Source of the DNA: VAZQ01 sp963712565
GTDB lineage: Bacteria > Pseudomonadota > Alphaproteobacteria > Rhizobiales > Xanthobacteraceae
Length of the DNA stretch: 64,000 nt
NCBI GenBank assembly: GCA_963712565.1
Contig: CAVQIP010000024.1
Span: 62,001 to 126,000, forward strand
Reading direction: 5' to 3'
The translations under genes and the position numbers were made by a program. Position 1 is the stretch's first letter; each line of letters starts with the position of its first letter. A model generated the notes under the pieces. It did not search any database and had not been told where the DNA came from. It saw only the letters and a program-made list of their open reading frames with translations. Below, one piece after another: positions 25,824 through 34,238 of the stretch.

Positions 25824-26009
25824 GGCGGCTCTCGTGTCCCGGACGCGCGACGGCGCAGCCGGAGCGCGATCCGGGACCGCCGGGACACGAAGGCGAGAGC
25901 GGGTTGATTCCTCTCGCATTTGCCACAATTGCGGCCGCTTCGTGCGCGCCATTGACCGTGGCAGCGGACGGCGGCACTGTCCCGCCCGATTCATCGAGGG
26001 AGACGAGCC

Positions 26010-26996
26010 ATGTCGCTCGATGCCGATACCATCGTCGATCGTCGCCGGATGCGGCGCAAGCTCACGTACTGGCGCGTATTCGCGATTCTCTTCGCCATCT
26101 GCGCCGTGGTCGCAGTGGGCGCTGCGTTGCGCGTGCCGGGCACCAGCCTGTTGACGGGGCAGCCGGGCGGATCGATCGCGCGCGTCACCGTCACCGGCCT
26201 CATCCGCAGCGATCAGAAACGAGTGGAGGCACTGGAGCGGCTCGGGAAATCGCGCGCACGGGCAGTGATCGTGCATATCAACAGCCCCGGCGGCACGACG
26301 TCCGGCTCGGAGCAGCTGCACGACGCGTTGATGCGGCTCAAGGAGCAGAAGCCCCTGGTCGTCGTGGTCGACGGGCTCGCGGCCTCAGGCGGCTACATCA
26401 CCGCGCTCGCGGCCGATCACATCGTCGCGCTCGACACCTCGCTGGTCGGCTCGATCGGCGTGCTGTTCCAATATCCCAACGTCACCGATCTCCTGAAGAC
26501 GCTCGGCGTCAAGGTCGAGGAGATCAAATCATCGCCGCTCAAGGCGGCGCCCAATGGCTTCGAGCCGACCTCGCCGGAGGCGCGCGCGGCGATCGAGGCG
26601 ATCGTGTCCGACTCCTACGCCTGGTTCCGCGGCATGGTGAAGGCGCGCCGGCAGCTCGACGATGCGACCTTGGAGCGCGTGGCGGACGGGCGCGTCTTCA
26701 CCGGACGCCAGGGGATCGCGCTCAAACTCGTCGACGAGCTCGGCGACGAGAAGACGGCGGTCGCCTGGCTGGCGAAGGAAAAGAACATCGATCCGAAGAC
26801 GCCGGTGCGCGACTATCGGCTGCACGACCGGTTCGGCGACTTGCCCTTCCTGCATACGGCGGTGGTCGCGACCCTCGACGTGGTCGGCCTGGGTACGTTC
26901 GCGCGGCGCCTGGAGGAATGGGGTGCGGTGCAGGCGATGGAGCGCCTCAACCTTGACGGTCTCTTGGCCCTTTGGCACCCTCCAACCGCGAACTGA
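26010..26996 (+). CDS. sppA: Signal peptide peptidase SppA
   Basis: A 328-residue membrane-bound serine protease that digests cleaved signal peptides. It has one N-terminal transmembrane helix (about residues 22-42) and a short, single-repeat SppA domain (the 36-kDa type). The catalytic Ser is in LAASGGYITALAAD, and the general-base Lys is in SSPLKAAPNGFE. INSPGGTTSGSEQL is the other signature. The start at 26010 has CGAGGGAGACGAG upstream. It follows rpsA by 186 bp, and ihfB follows 42 bp later; the order rpsA-sppA-ihfB is conserved in rhizobia. Confidence 0.93.
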   Translation: MSLDADTIVDRRRMRRKLTYWRVFAILFAICAVVAVGAALRVPGTSLLTGQPGGSIARVTVTGLIRSDQKRVEALERLGKSRARAVIVHINSPGGTTSGSEQLHDALMRLKEQKPLVVVVDGLAASGGYITALAADHIVALDTSLVGSIGVLFQYPNVTDLLKTLGVKVEEIKSSPLKAAPNGFEPTSPEARAAIEAIVSDSYAWFRGMVKARRQLDDATLERVADGRVFTGRQGIALKLVDELGDEKTAVAWLAKEKNIDPKTPVRDYRLHDRFGDLPFLHTAVVATLDVVGLGTFARRLEEWGAVQAMERLNLDGLLALWHPPTAN

Positions 26997-27038
26997 GGGC
27001 GGAACGGTTCGTTCCGCAAGCCAGGGACGGCAGCACCG

Positions 27039-27326
27039 ATGATCAAATCCGAGCTCGTGCAGCGCATCTCTTCGCAAAATCCCCACCTCTACCAGCGCGA
27101 CGTGGAGAACATCGTCAACGCCATCCTCGGCGAGATCATCGCAGCGATGGCGCGCGGCGACCGCGTCGAGCTGCGCGGCTTCGGTGCGTTTTCCGTCAAG
27201 AACCGGCCGGCCCGGACCGGGCGCAACCCGCGCACCGGCGCCCACGTCTCGGTCGAGAAGAAATCCGTGCCGTTCTTCAAGACCGGCAAGGAAATGCGCG
27301 AGCGGCTCAACCGTCCAGGAGCGTGA
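27039..27326 (+). CDS. ihfB: Integration host factor subunit beta
   Basis: A 95-residue histone-like DNA-bending protein that works as a heterodimer with IhfA. It begins MIKSELVQRI. The beta-arm contains RGFGAFSVKNRPARTGRNPR with the conserved Pro that intercalates into DNA, and GKEMRERLN closes the fold. The length is normal. It acts in the nucleoid in recombination, replication and sigma-54 promoter architecture. It follows sppA closely and precedes lapA. Confidence 0.95.
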   Translation: MIKSELVQRISSQNPHLYQRDVENIVNAILGEIIAAMARGDRVELRGFGAFSVKNRPARTGRNPRTGAHVSVEKKSVPFFKTGKEMRERLNRPGA

Positions 27327-27456
27327 GCAACAAATCTCGTGTCCTGGGAGCAGCGCGGCGTGAGGTCGCGCGCGTGCGCCGGGTAGATTGACCGCGCATG
27401 CGCAGCGCGCTTCATGCGGCACCGCGTCCGGGTCGCGATGACGGAAGTGAAGGTCC

Positions 27457-27834
27457 ATGATCCGAAAGATCGTCACGACGCTGATCCTGGTGCCGCTCGC
27501 CGTCGTCGTCATCGCGCTCGCGGTGGCGAACCGCCAGCCTGTGGTGGTTTCCTTCGACCCCTTCGATCCGGCACATCCCGCCTTCGCGCGCGCGCTGCCG
27601 CTGTATCAGCTGATGCTGCTGCTGGTGATCGCGGGCGTGGTGGTCGGCGGCATTGCCGCCTGGCTGCGGCAGGGCAAATGGCGCCGCGCCGCGCGGCTTG
27701 CCGATGGGCAAGCGCGCGAGCTGCGCGCCGAGCTGGAGCGTCTGCGGCGGCGCGCCGGTGCCCCCGAGCTTCCCGCCGCCGCGGCGCCCGCCGCCGACCG
27801 GCCGCGGCTCACCATCCCGCCGCCGGCCGCCTAA
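27457..27834 (+). CDS. LapA-domain inner-membrane protein
   Basis: A 125-residue LapA/DUF1049 protein. Two transmembrane helices (about residues 5-23 and 48-70) flank a short loop with NRQPVVVSFDPF, the family signature. A charged cytosolic coiled-coil segment (RELRAELERLRRR) and a Pro/Ala-rich tail follow. In E. coli LapA works with LapB in controlling lipopolysaccharide synthesis; here no lapB is adjacent. It lies between ihfB and trpF, as in other rhizobia. Confidence 0.85.
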   Translation: MIRKIVTTLILVPLAVVVIALAVANRQPVVVSFDPFDPAHPAFARALPLYQLMLLLVIAGVVVGGIAAWLRQGKWRRAARLADGQARELRAELERLRRRAGAPELPAAAAPAADRPRLTIPPPAA

Positions 27835-27927
27835 CGCCGCAAATCCTCCTTCGATATCAAAAGCCTGCAGAGGCGAGACAAACCGGCGGCGGCGCGGTAG
27901 AACCGCGCCGTGCAGGACCATGCGGCC

Positions 27928-28611
27928 ATGCCCCTTCTGATCAAAATCTGCGGCCTGAAGACGCCGGAAGCGCTCGATGTAGCGCTCGAGGCGGGTGCCG
28001 ACCTGGTGGGCTTCGTGTTCTTTCCGCCCTCGCCGCGTCACGTCGGATTGCAGGCCGCGCGCGCGCTCGGCGCGCGCGTGCGGGGCCGGGCGCTTAAGGT
28101 CGCGCTCTCGGTCGATGCCGGCGACGAGGAGCTCGCGGCGAGCATCGAGGCACTCGAGCCCGACCTGCTGCAGCTCCACGGCAAGGAGACGCCGGAGCGG
28201 GTGATCGAGGTGCGCAGCCGCTTCGGGATTCCGGTGATGAAGGCGCTGCCGATCGCCGAGGCGGCGGACCTTGCCCCGATCCGGCTCTACGACGAGGTGG
28301 CTGATCGCCTGATCTTCGACGCGCGCGCGGAGCGCGCGGCAACGCGGCCGGGCGGGCTCGGCAAGAGCTTCGACTGGCGGTTGCTCGAGAACCTCGAGAT
28401 CAGGGTGCCGTTCATGCTCTCGGGCGGGCTCGATGCCGAGAACGTCGCGGAGGCGCTGCGTATCACCGCCGCGCCTGCCGTCGATGTCTCCTCTGGGGTC
28501 GAACGCGCGACAGGCGACAAGGACCTCGATAAAATCCGTGCCTTCATCATTGCGGCGCGCGATGCGGCGAGCAAGCTCGCGGCGCCGAACAGGGCGATGA
28601 CCAGCGCATGA
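27928..28611 (+). CDS. trpF: Phosphoribosylanthranilate isomerase
   Basis: A 227-residue TIM-barrel enzyme that isomerises N-(5-phosphoribosyl)anthranilate, the third tryptophan-specific step. LIKICGLKTPEAL carries the catalytic Cys, and the catalytic Asp is in LIFDARAE. GADLVGFVFFPPSPRHV, LLQLHGKETPE and SGGLDAENVAEAL are family signatures. The ATG at 27928 starts directly at the first strand; a GTG 18 bases earlier is the alternative. Its stop overlaps the trpB start (ATGA), so the two are translationally coupled. Confidence 0.95.
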   Translation: MPLLIKICGLKTPEALDVALEAGADLVGFVFFPPSPRHVGLQAARALGARVRGRALKVALSVDAGDEELAASIEALEPDLLQLHGKETPERVIEVRSRFGIPVMKALPIAEAADLAPIRLYDEVADRLIFDARAERAATRPGGLGKSFDWRLLENLEIRVPFMLSGGLDAENVAEALRITAAPAVDVSSGVERATGDKDLDKIRAFIIAARDAASKLAAPNRAMTSA

Positions 28612-29915
28612 CCATCCAGCAGCCAAATTCTTTCCGCACCGGACCCGACGAGCGCGGCCATTTCGGCCTCTACGGCGGTCGCTTCGTGGCGGAAACGCTG
28701 ATGCCGCTGATCCTCGAGCTTGAGGCGGCCTACGCGCAGGCGAAGAACGATCCCGGGTTCCACCGGGAGATGAACGGCTACCTCAAAGACTATGTCGGAC
28801 GGCCGACCCCGCTCTATTTCGCCGAGCGCATGACCGCGCATCTGCGTGAGTCGTCCGCCGCCGCGGGCGGCGCGGGTGGGGCGAAGATCTATCTCAAGCG
28901 CGAGGACCTCAATCACACCGGCGCGCACAAGGTGAACAACGTGTTGGGCCAGATCCTGCTCGCCCGCCGCATGGGCAAGCCGCGCGTGATCGCCGAAACC
29001 GGCGCCGGCATGCATGGGGTCGCGACCGCGACGATGTGCGCGAAATTCGGCCTCGAATGCGTCGTCTATATGGGGGTGGTCGACGTCGAACGGCAAAAAC
29101 CGAACGTGCTGCGCATGCGGGCCCTGGGTGCCGAGGTCCGTCCGGTCGAGTCGGGATCGAGGACGCTCAAGGACGCGATGAACGAAGCGCTGCGGGACTG
29201 GGTCACCAACGTGGCCAACACCTTCTACTGTATCGGCACGGTGGCGGGGCCGCACCCCTATCCGATGATGGTGCGCGACTTTCAATCGATCATCGGAAAC
29301 GAAACGCGCGAGCAGATGCTCGAGGCCGAAGGGCGGCTCCCCAATTCGCTCATTGCCTGCATCGGCGGCGGCTCGAACGCGATGGGGCTGTTCCATCCCT
29401 TCCTCGACGAGCCGACCATCGAAATCTACGGCGTGGAAGCGGCGGGCCACGGACTGTCGAGCGGACTGCACGCCGCCTCGATTGCGGGCGGCCGGCCCGG
29501 AGTACTGCACGGCAACCGCACCTATCTGCTCATGAACGAGGATGGGCAGATCAACGAGGCGCACTCGATCTCCGCCGGCCTCGACTACCCCGGCATCGGC
29601 CCCGAGCATGCCTGGCTCAACGATATCGGGCGGATCGAATACCTTTCGGCAACTGACGAGGAGGCGCTGGCTGCGTTTCAGCTGTGCTCGCGGCTCGAAG
29701 GCATTATCCCTGCGCTCGAGCCCGCCCATGCGCTGGCGAGGGTGATGGACTTGGCGCCGCAACGGCCGACTGAGCATCTGATGGTGGTCAACTTGTCTGG
29801 CCGCGGCGACAAGGACTTGACGAGCGTGGCGGATTATCTGGAGCGGCGTGGCGGATTATCCGGAGCGGCGAGGCGGACGACCGACGGCACGGGCGGGCGC
29901 GGGAGCGGCCTGTGA
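28608..29915 (+). CDS. trpB: Tryptophan synthase beta subunit
   Basis: A 435-residue PLP enzyme that condenses indole with serine. KREDLNHTGAHKVNNVLGQI contains the Schiff-base Lys, GGGSNAMG binds the PLP phosphate, and the core is standard through LSGRGDKDLTSVADYLE. The C-terminal tail is unusual: a 22-bp tandem duplication at 29826-29869 replaces the normal ending with a Gly/Arg/Thr-rich extension (ARRTTDGTGGRGSGL). The core enzyme should work. The stop overlaps the GTG start of a small membrane protein. Confidence 0.95.
   Translation: MTIQQPNSFRTGPDERGHFGLYGGRFVAETLMPLILELEAAYAQAKNDPGFHREMNGYLKDYVGRPTPLYFAERMTAHLRESSAAAGGAGGAKIYLKREDLNHTGAHKVNNVLGQILLARRMGKPRVIAETGAGMHGVATATMCAKFGLECVVYMGVVDVERQKPNVLRMRALGAEVRPVESGSRTLKDAMNEALRDWVTNVANTFYCIGTVAGPHPYPMMVRDFQSIIGNETREQMLEAEGRLPNSLIACIGGGSNAMGLFHPFLDEPTIEIYGVEAAGHGLSSGLHAASIAGGRPGVLHGNRTYLLMNEDGQINEAHSISAGLDYPGIGPEHAWLNDIGRIEYLSATDEEALAAFQLCSRLEGIIPALEPAHALARVMDLAPQRPTEHLMVVNLSGRGDKDLTSVADYLERRGGLSGAARRTTDGTGGRGSGL
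29826..29869 (+). repeat. 22-bp tandem duplication at the end of trpB
   Basis: Two adjacent 22-base units, GTGGCGGATTATCTGGAGCG+GC and the same with one T-to-C change, occupy 29826-29847 and 29848-29869. Twenty-two is not a multiple of three, so the second copy is read in a different frame. The result changes the TrpB C-terminus without harming the core. Confidence 0.9.
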
Positions 29916-30130
29916 TCAGCCGGCAGAAGATCGTCGGCTGGATTTTGATCGTCGTGTCGCTGGCCTATATCGCATATGTCCTGCGGGTGCGGCTGTTCGC
30001 GCCCGGCCCCGTTCTGGAGAAGAAGGAATGGGTGCAGTTCGTCGGTTCGATCGTGATATTGATGCTGGGGACCATCAATGTCCGGATGGCCGCGATGCGC
30101 GAACGCCGGCGAAAAGGGTTGCCCAGTTGA
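29912..30130 (+). CDS. Small two-helix membrane protein between trpB and trpA
   Basis: A 72-residue protein starting with GTG, which overlaps the trpB stop (GTGA). Two hydrophobic helices are evident: about residues 8-27 (VGWILIVVSLAYIAYVLRVR) and 43-58 (VGSIVILMLGTINVRM). A basic end (RERRRKG) follows. I do not recognise a family. The tight overlap with trpB and the 26-bp gap to trpA argue that it is real and translated with the operon. A function in tryptophan synthesis is not implied. Confidence 0.65.
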   Translation: MISRQKIVGWILIVVSLAYIAYVLRVRLFAPGPVLEKKEWVQFVGSIVILMLGTINVRMAAMRERRRKGLPS

Positions 30131-30156
30131 CCAGCGAGCGAAATCGTCCGCAGCTC

Positions 30157-31011
30157 ATGACCACGCGCATCGATCGGCGCTTCGTCGACCTGAAGGCGCA
30201 AGGCCGGGCGGCGCTGGTGACGTTTCTCACCGCCGGCGACCCCGACCCTGAGACGTCGCTCGCGATCCTGCGCGCCCTCCCGGCGGCCGGCGCCGACGTG
30301 GTCGAGCTCGGCATGCCATTCACCGATCCCATGGCGGACGGCCCGGCGATCCAGATGTCATCGCAGCGCGCGCTCGCGGCGGGGCAGACGCTGAAGAAGA
30401 CGCTCGACATGGTGCGCGCCTTTCGCACCGCCGACGATTCCACGCCGATCGTGCTCATGGGCTATTACAACCCGATCTACATCTACGGTGTCGACCAATT
30501 CTTGCGCGACGCGAAGTCCGCCGGGGTCGACGGACTCATCGTCGTGGATCTGCCGCCGGAAGAGGACGAGGAACTATGCCTTCCGGCGCTCGCTGCCGGG
30601 CTCAATTTCATCCGGCTCGCGACGCCCACGACCGACGACAAGCGCCTGCCTGCCGTGCTCGCGAACACGTCGGGCTTCGTCTATTATGTCTCGGTCACCG
30701 GCATCACCGGCGCGGCCGCGGCCGATCCCGGCAAGGTCACTGCCGCGGTTGCCCGCATCAAGCGCCACACCAAGCTGCCGGTGGCGGTCGGCTTCGGCGT
30801 GCGCACCGCCGACCAGGCGGCGGCGATCGCGTCGGGCGTCGACGGCGTAGTCGTCGGATCGGCGCTGGTGAATGCGCTCAAGGCGAGCCTCGACCAGGAC
30901 AACAAGGGGACGGCCAGGACGGTGACGGTGGTGACCGACCTTGTCGCCGAGCTCGCCCGTGGCGTGCGCGGTGCCCGCGCCGACAGGCCTACACGGTCCG
31001 CGCGAGCGTGA
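30157..31011 (+). CDS. trpA: Tryptophan synthase alpha subunit
   Basis: A 284-residue TIM-barrel subunit that cleaves indole-3-glycerol phosphate to indole and passes it to TrpB through a tunnel. VELGMPFTDPMADGPAIQ carries the catalytic Glu and the second catalytic residue region. YYVSVTGITGAA and VAVGFGVRTADQAA are phosphate-binding loops. The start at 30157 gives the usual MTTRIDRRF; an upstream TTG at 30127 overlapping the preceding stop is possible. It is the last gene of the trpF-trpB-small ORF-trpA run. Confidence 0.96.
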   Translation: MTTRIDRRFVDLKAQGRAALVTFLTAGDPDPETSLAILRALPAAGADVVELGMPFTDPMADGPAIQMSSQRALAAGQTLKKTLDMVRAFRTADDSTPIVLMGYYNPIYIYGVDQFLRDAKSAGVDGLIVVDLPPEEDEELCLPALAAGLNFIRLATPTTDDKRLPAVLANTSGFVYYVSVTGITGAAAADPGKVTAAVARIKRHTKLPVAVGFGVRTADQAAAIASGVDGVVVGSALVNALKASLDQDNKGTARTVTVVTDLVAELARGVRGARADRPTRSARA

Positions 31012-31161
31012 CTACACGCAGACCAATAACCGCAGGCCGTGCACGCTCGGCGGCATGACGGCAGGCTCCGCAGTCGCTGCGAGCATGGCTGAGTTGCCGC
31101 AGAAAAAAACGGAGCAAGATCCGGCACGCTCGGCGCCATGGTGCATGTTAGGAAGCCAGTC

Positions 31162-31755
31162 ATGACGGCACATGGCTTTACCCTCTTCGATACGAGCATC
31201 GGCCGATGCGCCATCGCGTGGGGCGAGCACGGCATCGTCGCCGTGCAGCTGCCCGAGGCCACGGCGGCGAGGACCCGCGCCCGGCTGCTTCGGCGCTGCC
31301 CCGGCGCGGGTGAAGCGCCGCCGCCTCCCGCTGTGCTGCACGCGATCGCGGGCATCGTTTCGCTCCTGCGCGGAGAGGCGAGCGATCTCTCCGCCGTCGC
31401 GCTCGACATGGATGGCGTGCCCGGGTTCGACCGCCGCGTCTACGAGGTCGCGCGCACGATCGTGCCCGGCGCGACGCTGCCCTATGGCGAGATCGCGGCG
31501 CGGCTGGGCGAACCCGGCTCGGCGCGGGAGGTGGGGCAGGCGCTGGGACGAAACCCGTTTCCGATCATCGTGCCGTGCCATCGCGTGCTCGCGGCGGGTG
31601 GCAAGGCCGGCGGCTTTTCTGCCAACGGCGGCGTCACGACCAAGCTGCGCCTGCTCACCATCGAACGCGCGCGCACGAGCGACGCGCCCACGCTTTTCGA
31701 CGGCGACAGCGCATTCGGCTTCGCGGTCAAGCCGAAGGCGCGCCTCTCCCGCTGA
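31162..31755 (+). CDS. Methylated-DNA--protein-cysteine S-methyltransferase
   Basis: A 197-residue suicidal DNA repair protein that takes alkyl groups from O6-alkylguanine. The acceptor Cys is in IIVPCHRVLAAGG. TLPYGEIAARLGEPGSAREVG is the helix-turn-helix segment that flips the base. The C-terminal residues after GFSANGG form an extra tail of about 40 residues. The start at 31162 has AGGAAG upstream. It lies between trpA and accD on the same strand, 150 bp after trpA. It has no AraC-type Ada domain, so it is an Ogt-type enzyme. Confidence 0.92.
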   Translation: MTAHGFTLFDTSIGRCAIAWGEHGIVAVQLPEATAARTRARLLRRCPGAGEAPPPPAVLHAIAGIVSLLRGEASDLSAVALDMDGVPGFDRRVYEVARTIVPGATLPYGEIAARLGEPGSAREVGQALGRNPFPIIVPCHRVLAAGGKAGGFSANGGVTTKLRLLTIERARTSDAPTLFDGDSAFGFAVKPKARLSR

Positions 31756-31884
31756 GGATTGCCGCGCGCTATCCCGGTTGCCAGGCCGGTCCCGACCAGC
31801 CATATAGAAGGAAAGCCGGCGAAGCTAATCGCGTCTGGCATCATTTGCCCGTGCGAGCATGACACCGACCGAGGGCAGCCGCCT

Positions 31885-32778
31885 ATGAACTGGATCTCAA
31901 ACGTCGTCCGGCCGAAAATCCGCAATTACTTCGTGCGCCGCGAAACGCCGGAAAATCTTTGGATCAAGTGCCCGGAGACCGGCCAACTCGTCTTTTACAA
32001 GGACGTCGAGGCGAACCAATTCGTGATCCCCGGCTCCAACTACCATATGCGCATGGGGGCGGCCGCGCGGCTCAAATCGATCTTCGACAACGAAACCTGG
32101 TTCGATATCGCGATCCCCGCGGTCCCGCTCGATCCGCTCAAGTTCCGCGACGAGCGGCGCTATACCGACCGCCTCAAGGACGCCCGCAGCAAGACTGGAA
32201 CCAACGACGCCATCAAGCTCGGTTTCGGCAAGCTCGAAGGGTTGCCGGTGGTGATCGGCGTGCAGGATTTCGACTTCATGGGCGGCTCGCTCGGCATGGC
32301 GGCAGGCGAGGCGGTGATCAAGGGGCTGGAGACCGCGGTCGACAAGAAGACGCCTTTCATCATGTTCGCGGCCTCCGGCGGCGCGCGCATGCAGGAGGGA
32401 ATTCTCTCGCTGATGCAGCTCCCCCGCACCACCGTCGCGGTGCAGATGCTGCGCGCGGCGAGAAAGCCCTACATCGTCGTGCTCACCAACCCGACCACCG
32501 GCGGCGTCACCGCGTCCTACGCCATGCTGGGGGACGTGCACATCGCGGAACCCGGCGCGCTCATCGGCTTTGCCGGCCCGCGCGTCATCGAACAGACCAT
32601 CCGCGAGAAGCTGCCCGACGGCTTTCAACGGGCGGAATATCTCAAGGACCACGGCATGGTCGACATGGTGGTCCATCGCCGACAGCTGCGGCCGACCCTC
32701 GCCAATCTGTGTCGGCTCTTGACCAAGGCGCCTGCGACCGCTCCCATCGACAATCTGCCGGTCGCCGCGCAGGGGTGA
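31885..32778 (+). CDS. accD: Acetyl-CoA carboxylase carboxyltransferase subunit beta
   Basis: A 297-residue subunit that, with AccA, moves carboxyl from biotin to acetyl-CoA to make malonyl-CoA. The crotonase-like core is complete (VIGVQDFDFMGGSLG, FAASGGARMQEG, VLTNPTTGGVTASYAMLGD). The N-terminal zinc ribbon is not: of the four cysteines known from E. coli only Cys29 remains; the others are Thr32, Ile48 and Ser51. I recall the same loss in Bradyrhizobium AccD, so it is likely a lineage trait. The start at 31885 gives MNWISNVVRP, the usual N-terminus. accD-folC adjacency is conserved. Confidence 0.95.
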   Translation: MNWISNVVRPKIRNYFVRRETPENLWIKCPETGQLVFYKDVEANQFVIPGSNYHMRMGAAARLKSIFDNETWFDIAIPAVPLDPLKFRDERRYTDRLKDARSKTGTNDAIKLGFGKLEGLPVVIGVQDFDFMGGSLGMAAGEAVIKGLETAVDKKTPFIMFAASGGARMQEGILSLMQLPRTTVAVQMLRAARKPYIVVLTNPTTGGVTASYAMLGDVHIAEPGALIGFAGPRVIEQTIREKLPDGFQRAEYLKDHGMVDMVVHRRQLRPTLANLCRLLTKAPATAPIDNLPVAAQG

Positions 32779-32903
32779 TGGGTCGCGCCGCCGTCTCCCG
32801 GCAAGCGGGAAGACGGGATTCGCGGCGGTTCAATATATACTCGAACGATGTTCATGGTCCTCGCTCGTGCGAGGGCGATTGAGGGTGATTCGAGCGAGCT
32901 CGC

Positions 32904-34223
32904 ATGACCGCCATCGATTCCATCGTCGCGCGGCTCATGACGCTGCATCCGAAGCGGATCGATCTTTCGCTCGATCGGATGTGGCGCCTGCTCGACGCGC
33001 TCGGCCATCCGGAGCGACAGCTGCCGCCGGTGATTCACGTCGCTGGTACCAACGGCAAGGGATCGACCATTGCATTCATGCGCGCGATCCTGGAGGCGGC
33101 GGATCTGCGCGTACACGTCTATACCTCGCCGCATCTGGTACGATTCAACGAGCGCTTTCGGCTCGGCGCCGAGGGTGAGGGACGCCTCGCTTCGGACGAA
33201 GAGCTCGGCAATGCGCTCAATGAATGCGAGCGCGTCAATGCGGGCGCGCCCATCACCGTCTTCGAGATCACGACGGCGGCGGGACTGCTGCTTTTTGCGC
33301 GCAGTCCGGCGGACGTGCTCCTGCTCGAAGTCGGCATGGGCGGACGGCTCGATGCGACCAACGTCGTCGATTCCCCGCTTGCCAGCGTGATCACGCCGGT
33401 GTCATTCGACCATATCGAGCATCTTGGGGATACCGTCGGGAAGATCGCAGCCGAGAAGGCCGGCATCCTCAAGCAAGGCGTGCCGGCGATCGTGGCGGCG
33501 CAGCCGCGCGACGCGCTGCTCGCGATCGAGCGCCAGGCCGCGCGCATCAAGGCGCCGATCAAGATCGCCGGCGAGGACTGGACGGCGACCGAGGAGCGCG
33601 GACGCCTCGTCTACCAGGATGACGCCGGCTTGCTCGATCTTCCGGCGCCGAGGCTCTATGGCCGCCATCAGTTCGAGAATGCCGGCGTCGCCATTGCCGC
33701 CCTGCGCGCGGTCGGTGACCTGAAGCTTCCGCCGGCGGCGTTCGAGATCGGCATCGCCAAGGCCGATTGGCCGGCGCGGATGCAGCGTCTTTCGCAGGGG
33801 CGGCTCGCGGCGCTCGCGCCATCGGGCAGCGAGCTCTGGCTCGACGGCGGCCACAACGCTGACGGAGGCCGCGCCATCGCCAACGCGCTGGCCGACCTCG
33901 AGGAACGGGTTTCGCGCCCACTCGTGCTGATCGTGGGCATGCTCTCGACCAAGGACTGCGAGAGCTTCTTGAAAAATTTTGCCGGCCTTGCCCGCCGCAT
34001 CGTGGCGGTGCCGATCCCCCGGCAGGACAAAAGCTTTTCCGCCGATGCGATTGCCGCGGCGGCGCGCGCCGTCGGCATTCCCGCGCAGAGCAGCACCGAT
34101 CTCGAGGCGGCGCTCGCCGCGATCGGCCGCTTCGAGCTCGAGGCGCAGCCGCGCATCCTGATTACCGGCTCGCTCTATCTCGCGGGCGCGGTGCTCGGCG
34201 CGAACGGCACGCCGCCGGCGTAG
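32904..34223 (+). CDS. folC: Bifunctional folylpolyglutamate synthase/dihydrofolate synthase
   Basis: A 439-residue Mur-ligase-type enzyme that adds glutamate to dihydropteroate and to folates. VIHVAGTNGKGSTIAFMRA is the P-loop, YTSPHLVRFNERF and LEVGMGGRLDATNVV are folate and ATP signatures, and LWLDGGHNADGGRAIANAL is the C-terminal domain motif. It follows accD by 125 bp. That gap holds a TATACT box (32836-32841) and a CCTCGC/GCGAGG hairpin (32859-32874), so a separate promoter is possible. It is convergent with the ligase gene. Confidence 0.95.
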   Translation: MTAIDSIVARLMTLHPKRIDLSLDRMWRLLDALGHPERQLPPVIHVAGTNGKGSTIAFMRAILEAADLRVHVYTSPHLVRFNERFRLGAEGEGRLASDEELGNALNECERVNAGAPITVFEITTAAGLLLFARSPADVLLLEVGMGGRLDATNVVDSPLASVITPVSFDHIEHLGDTVGKIAAEKAGILKQGVPAIVAAQPRDALLAIERQAARIKAPIKIAGEDWTATEERGRLVYQDDAGLLDLPAPRLYGRHQFENAGVAIAALRAVGDLKLPPAAFEIGIAKADWPARMQRLSQGRLAALAPSGSELWLDGGHNADGGRAIANALADLEERVSRPLVLIVGMLSTKDCESFLKNFAGLARRIVAVPIPRQDKSFSADAIAAAARAVGIPAQSSTDLEAALAAIGRFELEAQPRILITGSLYLAGAVLGANGTPPA

Positions 34224-34238
34224 CCGCTTGCTGTCGAC

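Noticed and set aside
23778..26321. A minus-strand open frame of about 850 codons opposite rpsA
   Set aside because: It mirrors the repeats of ribosomal protein S1; the S1 gene is unmistakable, so the antisense frame is not a gene.
29848..31011. A long frame that would join the end of trpB to trpA as a fusion
   Set aside because: It depends on reading the second copy of the 22-bp duplication out of the trpB frame and crosses a low-complexity segment; the separate trpB, small ORF and trpA starts are better supported.
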